The position numbers and the translations under genes were made by a program. The notes under the pieces were generated by a model that was not told where the DNA came from, did not search any database, and saw only the letters and a list, made by a program, of their open reading frames with translations. A stretch of 14,337 nt of DNA from DATKSG01 sp035531775 (GTDB lineage Bacteria; Actinomycetota; Acidimicrobiia; Acidimicrobiales; UBA8190), in the NCBI GenBank assembly GCA_035531775.1, contig DATKSG010000005.1, positions 1 to 14,337 on the forward strand. The letters run 5' to 3'. Positions 13,156 to 14,337 of the stretch are shown one piece after another. Every line of letters starts with the position of its first letter. Within the stretch, counting starts at the first letter, position 1.

Positions 13156-14337
13156 CTATCGGCGCTCCGGCTCCACTCCCGCCAGCAACTCCGTCAGGAA
13201 GGCATGGTCCGAGAGCAGCGGGGTGTCGGAGAGGAACATCTTCCCGTAACGCTCGAAGTACATGAGCTGTTTGCCGAGCAGGAAGGTGCCGCGGTCGAAA
13301 TCCGACGCCACTCCCCCACCGGCTTCGGCCGCCCGGCGCAGCTTGCGCTGGGCGTGGAGGCGCCCGAGGAGGTCCCTCAGGGAACGACCGTGGACATCGG
13401 CGCCGCGGGCCTTGGCCAGCTGCGCCTGGGGTGCGGCGATGATGTCGGCCAGGCTCACCTCGCCGAAGGGCCGCAGCAGTACTGGTTCGATGACACCGCG
13501 GATGAACAGCGCCAACTGCTGGTCGTCGAGGCCCATGGCGTCGCGCATGGCGGCGCCGTACGTCCGCACCAGGTGGGCGGCTACGTCGTCCCACGCACTG
13601 TCGTCGCCGAGAACAGCCTGGAACATACGGATCACGAAGCGGTGCGTGTCGTGGTCGAGGCGGCCCACGATGCCCCAGTCGAGGACGCCCACCCGGGCAT
13701 CGGGGAGGAGCATCAGGTTGCCGGCGTGGACGTCACCGTGGAATGCGCCCCAGCGCACGGTCATGAGGAGAAATCCCCGGACCACCTGCTCGACCAACGG
13801 CCCGGGGTCGATGCCATATCGCGCTGCGGCGGCCAGGTCGTCGATGGGGACACCGTCGAGGAATTCCATGGTGAGAACGTTGGGGCCACACAGCGACGTG
13901 TGCACCTCGGGGACGGCGATGACGGGAAGGTCGACCTCGGAGAGCAACCGCCGGAAGTGGACCATGGCCCTGGCTTCGTTGCGGAGGTCGAGCTCCTCGC
14001 CGATCTGCACGCGGAACCCCGAGAAGAGCTGCATCAACGTGCCCGCCGCCTGGTCGCCCGTCTGGCGGGCCACCAGCTCGAGCAGGGGCTGCAGCAGGTC
14101 GAGATCGAGCGCCACCATGTGGTCCATGCCCGGGCGCAGGACCTTGACGGCCACCTCGCGGCCGTCGTGGAGCACCGCGCGGTGGACGACGGCGATCGAC
14201 GCCCGGCCGATCGGGATGTGGTCGATGCGGGCGAAGGCCTCCTCCAGCGGCATCCCCAGGTCGGCCTCGATGATGTCCCGGACGACGCTGAACGGGACCG
14301 CTGGACCGGTGTCGAGGCAGGTGCGGAACTCGTCGGC
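13156..14337 (-). CDS. UbiB/ABC1 (AarF) atypical kinase-like protein, C-terminal 393 residues (5' end beyond window)
   Basis: ABC1/UbiB proteins are atypical kinase-fold ATPases linked to quinone or lipid metabolism and are often membrane-associated. The frame is open to the right edge, so the start and the KxGQ motif lie outside. In residues counted from the edge: the A-rich-loop region reads PIGRASIAVVHRA (42-54), the ATP-binding Lys is VAVKVLRPG (Lys65), the ExD-type motif is EELDLRNEA (114-122), the catalytic loop is HGDVHAGNL (200-208), and the metal-binding Asp is LDWG (Asp220). Usual relatives read AAAS and GQVH in the loop; here it is GRAS and AVVH. No obvious C-terminal transmembrane pair is seen. 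It ends at TAG 13156, 11 nt before the DUF169 start. Family assignment is strong; the substrate is unknown. Confidence 0.92.
   Translation of the reverse strand, partial: ADEFRTCLDTGPAVPFSVVRDIIEADLGMPLEEAFARIDHIPIGRASIAVVHRAVLHDGREVAVKVLRPGMDHMVALDLDLLQPLLELVARQTGDQAAGTLMQLFSGFRVQIGEELDLRNEARAMVHFRRLLSEVDLPVIAVPEVHTSLCGPNVLTMEFLDGVPIDDLAAAARYGIDPGPLVEQVVRGFLLMTVRWGAFHGDVHAGNLMLLPDARVGVLDWGIVGRLDHDTHRFVIRMFQAVLGDDSAWDDVAAHLVRTYGAAMRDAMGLDDQQLALFIRGVIEPVLLRPFGEVSLADIIAAPQAQLAKARGADVHGRSLRDLLGRLHAQRKLRRAAEAGGGVASDFDRGTFLLGKQLMYFERYGKMFLSDTPLLSDHAFLTELLAGVEPERR

Noticed and set aside
13145..13594. N-terminally extended DUF169 protein (403 residues)
   Set aside because: The extension is Arg/Pro/His-rich and lies over the coding sequence of the ABC1 kinase-like gene; homology begins after the ATG at 13144.
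1..14337. Mobile element, phage, CRISPR or toxin-antitoxin island
   Set aside because: No transposase, integrase, terminal inverted repeats, spaced direct repeats or small paired ORFs with recognisable families; gene order is typical chromosomal.

Overview
The window is visibly very G+C-rich (not counted) and densely coded, with genes on both strands, very short spacers and 4-nt overlaps. The order glmU-prs-rplY-pth-mfd is a classic actinobacterial housekeeping run. Together with protein flavour (an L25/CTC with an acidic Ala-rich tail, an acyl-CoA carboxylase alpha subunit with fused biotin domain, an AtuA-like protein), it points to a high-GC actinobacterium, possibly Acidimicrobiia-like. 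The class-level guess is inference. No tRNA, rRNA, CRISPR array, insertion sequence or phage gene was seen, and no gap between genes exceeds about 125 bases.

Left half, minus strand (1-5694), in transcription order: a GlmU-like uridyltransferase (4579-5694), PRPP synthetase (3565-4536), ribosomal protein L25/CTC (2779-3441), peptidyl-tRNA hydrolase (2159-2776, unusual start) and transcription-repair coupling factor Mfd (2098 to beyond base 1). Two oddities stand out. The GlmU-like protein has only about half of the left-handed beta-helix and lacks every known acetyltransferase active-site residue. The pth frame has no ATG, GTG or TTG where the protein should start; a CTG with a well-spaced Shine-Dalgarno, or an ATA overlapping the rplY stop, are the in-frame options. 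A perfect 8-bp hairpin sits directly before the prs start codon.

Middle, plus strand (5795-12389), divergent from glmU: a tight four-gene operon. It encodes a carboxyltransferase beta subunit, a biotin carboxylase/biotin-carrier alpha subunit, an AtuA-like DUF1446 protein and an acyl-CoA dehydrogenase. Spacers are 10 nt, -4 nt and 10 nt. The set mirrors AtuC/AtuF/AtuA/AtuD of Pseudomonas acyclic-terpene utilisation and, from memory, the mycobacterial accD2/accA2/fadE locus. The likely chemistry is dehydrogenation of a branched (isoprenoid-like) acyl-CoA followed by biotin-dependent carboxylation of the enoyl-CoA. Substrate identity is inference. No enoyl-CoA hydratase, lyase or regulator gene lies in the window.

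Right end, minus strand (12383-14337): a UbiB/ABC1-type kinase-like protein (cut by the window edge) followed 11 nt later by a DUF169 protein. The DUF169 gene overlaps the dehydrogenase gene by 7 bp tail to tail. The kinase-like protein has an altered A-rich loop but intact catalytic motifs.
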